DNA from: JABDIP01 sp965212545 | GTDB taxonomy: Bacteria > Pseudomonadota > Alphaproteobacteria > DSM-16000 > Inquilinaceae | Assembly: GCA_965212545.1 (NCBI GenBank) | Contig: CBDBVB010000030.1 | Span: 186,001 to 250,000 of the forward strand | DNA length: 64,000 bases | Reading direction: 5' to 3' | Part shown: positions 62,861-64,000 of the stretch, piece by piece | How positions within the stretch are numbered: position 1 is the first letter of the stretch | Layout: each line of letters opens with the position of its first letter | Position numbers and translations under genes: made by a program | Notes under the pieces: model-generated | What the model was told of the DNA's origin: nothing | What the model saw: only the letters and a program-made list of their open reading frames with translations | The model's database searches: none

Positions 62861-63748
62861 TCAATCCGTGTCGATGACGTGGAAGTGGACCGTATAGCTT
62901 TCGTCCTCCGACGGGGCGGCGCCCAGAGAGATGCTGCCGTCGCCCAGCAACGGCAACGATTCCCGCTTCAGGAAGATCTCGTGGCCGTTCTCCTGCGCCA
63001 CGAAGGTGCCGTTCGAGCTCTGATCGGTCAGGACGAATCGGTCCCGATTGAGCTCGATCACCGCATGGCGCCGAGAGGCGAAATAGCTTTTCACGACCAG
63101 GTCGCAGCGCTCATCCCGGCCCATCACCAGGATCGGCACGCCCTCGCTGACCTGGTAGACCCGCTTACCATGCCGCAGCGTCAACTGGCCGGCATGCCGG
63201 GCCTGGGCGGTATTCGGAGCCGATGCGGGGACATAGGTGGTCTGTTGGTCCGGCGCTGCGCGCACGGTGAAGATCTCCACCGGCCGGCTGCGGCCGCGCA
63301 CCGTCGTTGTGTCGAACAGCCGCACCGTATCCTTCAGGTTCGGCGATAATTCGCGCACCGTCTCGCCGGTCAGCAGGATCTCGCCGGGGCGCGCCAGGGC
63401 GGCAACCCGCGCCGCCAGGTTCACCGCGTCACCATAAACGTCACCGCCATCGGCGATCACCGAGCCGTAGTTGAAGCCGGCGGTGATGGTGATGTGTCCG
63501 TCGCGATAGGTTTCCTGCATCTGGCGCGCCGCATCGAATGTCTGGTCGGCCGAGTCGAAGACGCTCATCACGCCGTCGCCCTGGGTGCGGATGACGGTGC
63601 CGCTGTACTGCTTGGTGATGCCCACCAGCCCGTGCAGGCAATCGTGGATCAGCCGATGCGCCTCTTCGTCGCCCAGCACCTCGTACAGCCGCACGCTGTT
63701 GCACACATCCGCGTACAGGATGCCCAGATTTTGGGTCGGCTCACCCAT
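62861..63748 (-). CDS. Class III nucleotide cyclase fused to FHA domain, intact metal site
   Basis: From ATG at 63748 the 295-residue protein has a class III cyclase domain (residues about 8-165): YADVCNSVRLYE with Asp14, RTQGDGVMSVF with Asp58 (44 residues apart as in active cyclases) and GGDVYGDAVNLAARVAALAR. The FHA domain (about 205-285) has VMGRDERCDLVVKS, SRRHAVIEL and SSNGTFVAQ. Its paralogue at 33182-34060 has lost both Asp. Such proteins may couple phosphothreonine binding to cAMP synthesis; substrate (ATP or GTP) is not shown. It follows the tRNA-Asp gene on the opposite strand. An upstream ATG (63775) is possible. Confidence 0.9.
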   Translation of the reverse strand: MGEPTQNLGILYADVCNSVRLYEVLGDEEAHRLIHDCLHGLVGITKQYSGTVIRTQGDGVMSVFDSADQTFDAARQMQETYRDGHITITAGFNYGSVIADGGDVYGDAVNLAARVAALARPGEILLTGETVRELSPNLKDTVRLFDTTTVRGRSRPVEIFTVRAAPDQQTTYVPASAPNTAQARHAGQLTLRHGKRVYQVSEGVPILVMGRDERCDLVVKSYFASRRHAVIELNRDRFVLTDQSSNGTFVAQENGHEIFLKRESLPLLGDGSISLGAAPSEDESYTVHFHVIDTD

Positions 63749-64000
63749 GTATGATGCCTGTCCCGCCCAGTTCACCGGCCCGCTCCGGCGCTGTTCGATG
63801 TGGCTGCCGGACGCCGGTTGTTTCGCGCGGCTCGATCAGGTTTCGCCGTATCGCGCCTTTTGATCAATAGCATATACCCGCCCGTCGAATTCGTGCCAGG
63901 AGGATTCCGACGGTGTGGAATCGACATGTCGAGGTCATGCCGTTCGCCGATATGCCATCGGGCCCGCACCGATGTCTCACATGGCGCGCAACCATTGGGT

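Noticed and set aside
63772..63969. 65-codon frame at the window end (minus strand)
   Set aside because: Basic, low-complexity, without ribosome site or recognisable domain; probably upstream region of the cyclase gene.

Overview
The window is GC-rich, densely packed chromosomal DNA from an alphaproteobacterium, most probably a free-living member of the Rhodospirillales or a near relative (taxon inferred). The grounds are the tig - clpP - clpX - lon - hupB order, a sigma-54-type promoter before glnB-glnA, two direct GTTC-N7-GTTC (alphaproteobacterial LexA) boxes, a YdbH/YnbE/YdbL trio, a trigger factor with a Lys/Ala-rich tail, and many MmsA/PutA/LptD-type housekeeping proteins. No integrase, transposase, phage gene or CRISPR array was seen.

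Layout. 1-11.9 kb: the 3' part of putA, a secreted subtilisin-fold protease with Glu in place of the catalytic His, a YHS protein, an AraC regulator, a DUF488 protein, a secreted caspase-like protein with four Cys-rich repeats, an extensin-like protein and glpD. 12-17 kb: the ydbH-ynbE-ydbL envelope trio, an SGNH esterase and a coiled-coil membrane protein. 17-31 kb: mmsA, an SLC13 permease, lptD, a DEAD-box helicase, an isochorismatase-like hydrolase, a lipoprotein, two orphan periplasmic sensor-like proteins, parE and a YciA-like thioesterase. 30.76-30.92 kb: a 32-codon membrane miniprotein with a promoter carrying two LexA boxes. 31-43 kb: a rhodanese-chrA operon, a degenerate cyclase-FHA protein, glnB-glnA, an aminotransferase, a methanethiol-oxidase/SBP56 protein, a cyclase-family hydrolase and tRNA-His. 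43-52.6 kb: NAD(P)HX repair enzyme, tRNA-Leu, the protein quality-control cluster, HU and tRNA-Val. 52.6-62.8 kb: two giant RTX genes (one a serralysin-like metalloprotease) and an M23 peptidase lying between tRNA-Val and tRNA-Asp. The window ends with a second, intact cyclase-FHA gene.

How the parts fit. Protein quality control (Tig, ClpXP, Lon) forms one block; nitrogen regulation (GlnB/GlnA) another; envelope building (LptD, YdbH trio, M23 and LAS-type peptidases, extensin-like protein) is scattered. The most unusual items are the SOS-controlled miniprotein (similar in size, topology and control to the Caulobacter division inhibitor SidA), the 1,348-bp identical 3' ends shared by the two RTX genes, the pseudo-cyclase/cyclase FHA pair and the caspase-like Cys-repeat protein. 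All functions are inferred from sequence motifs read by eye; no database search was possible.
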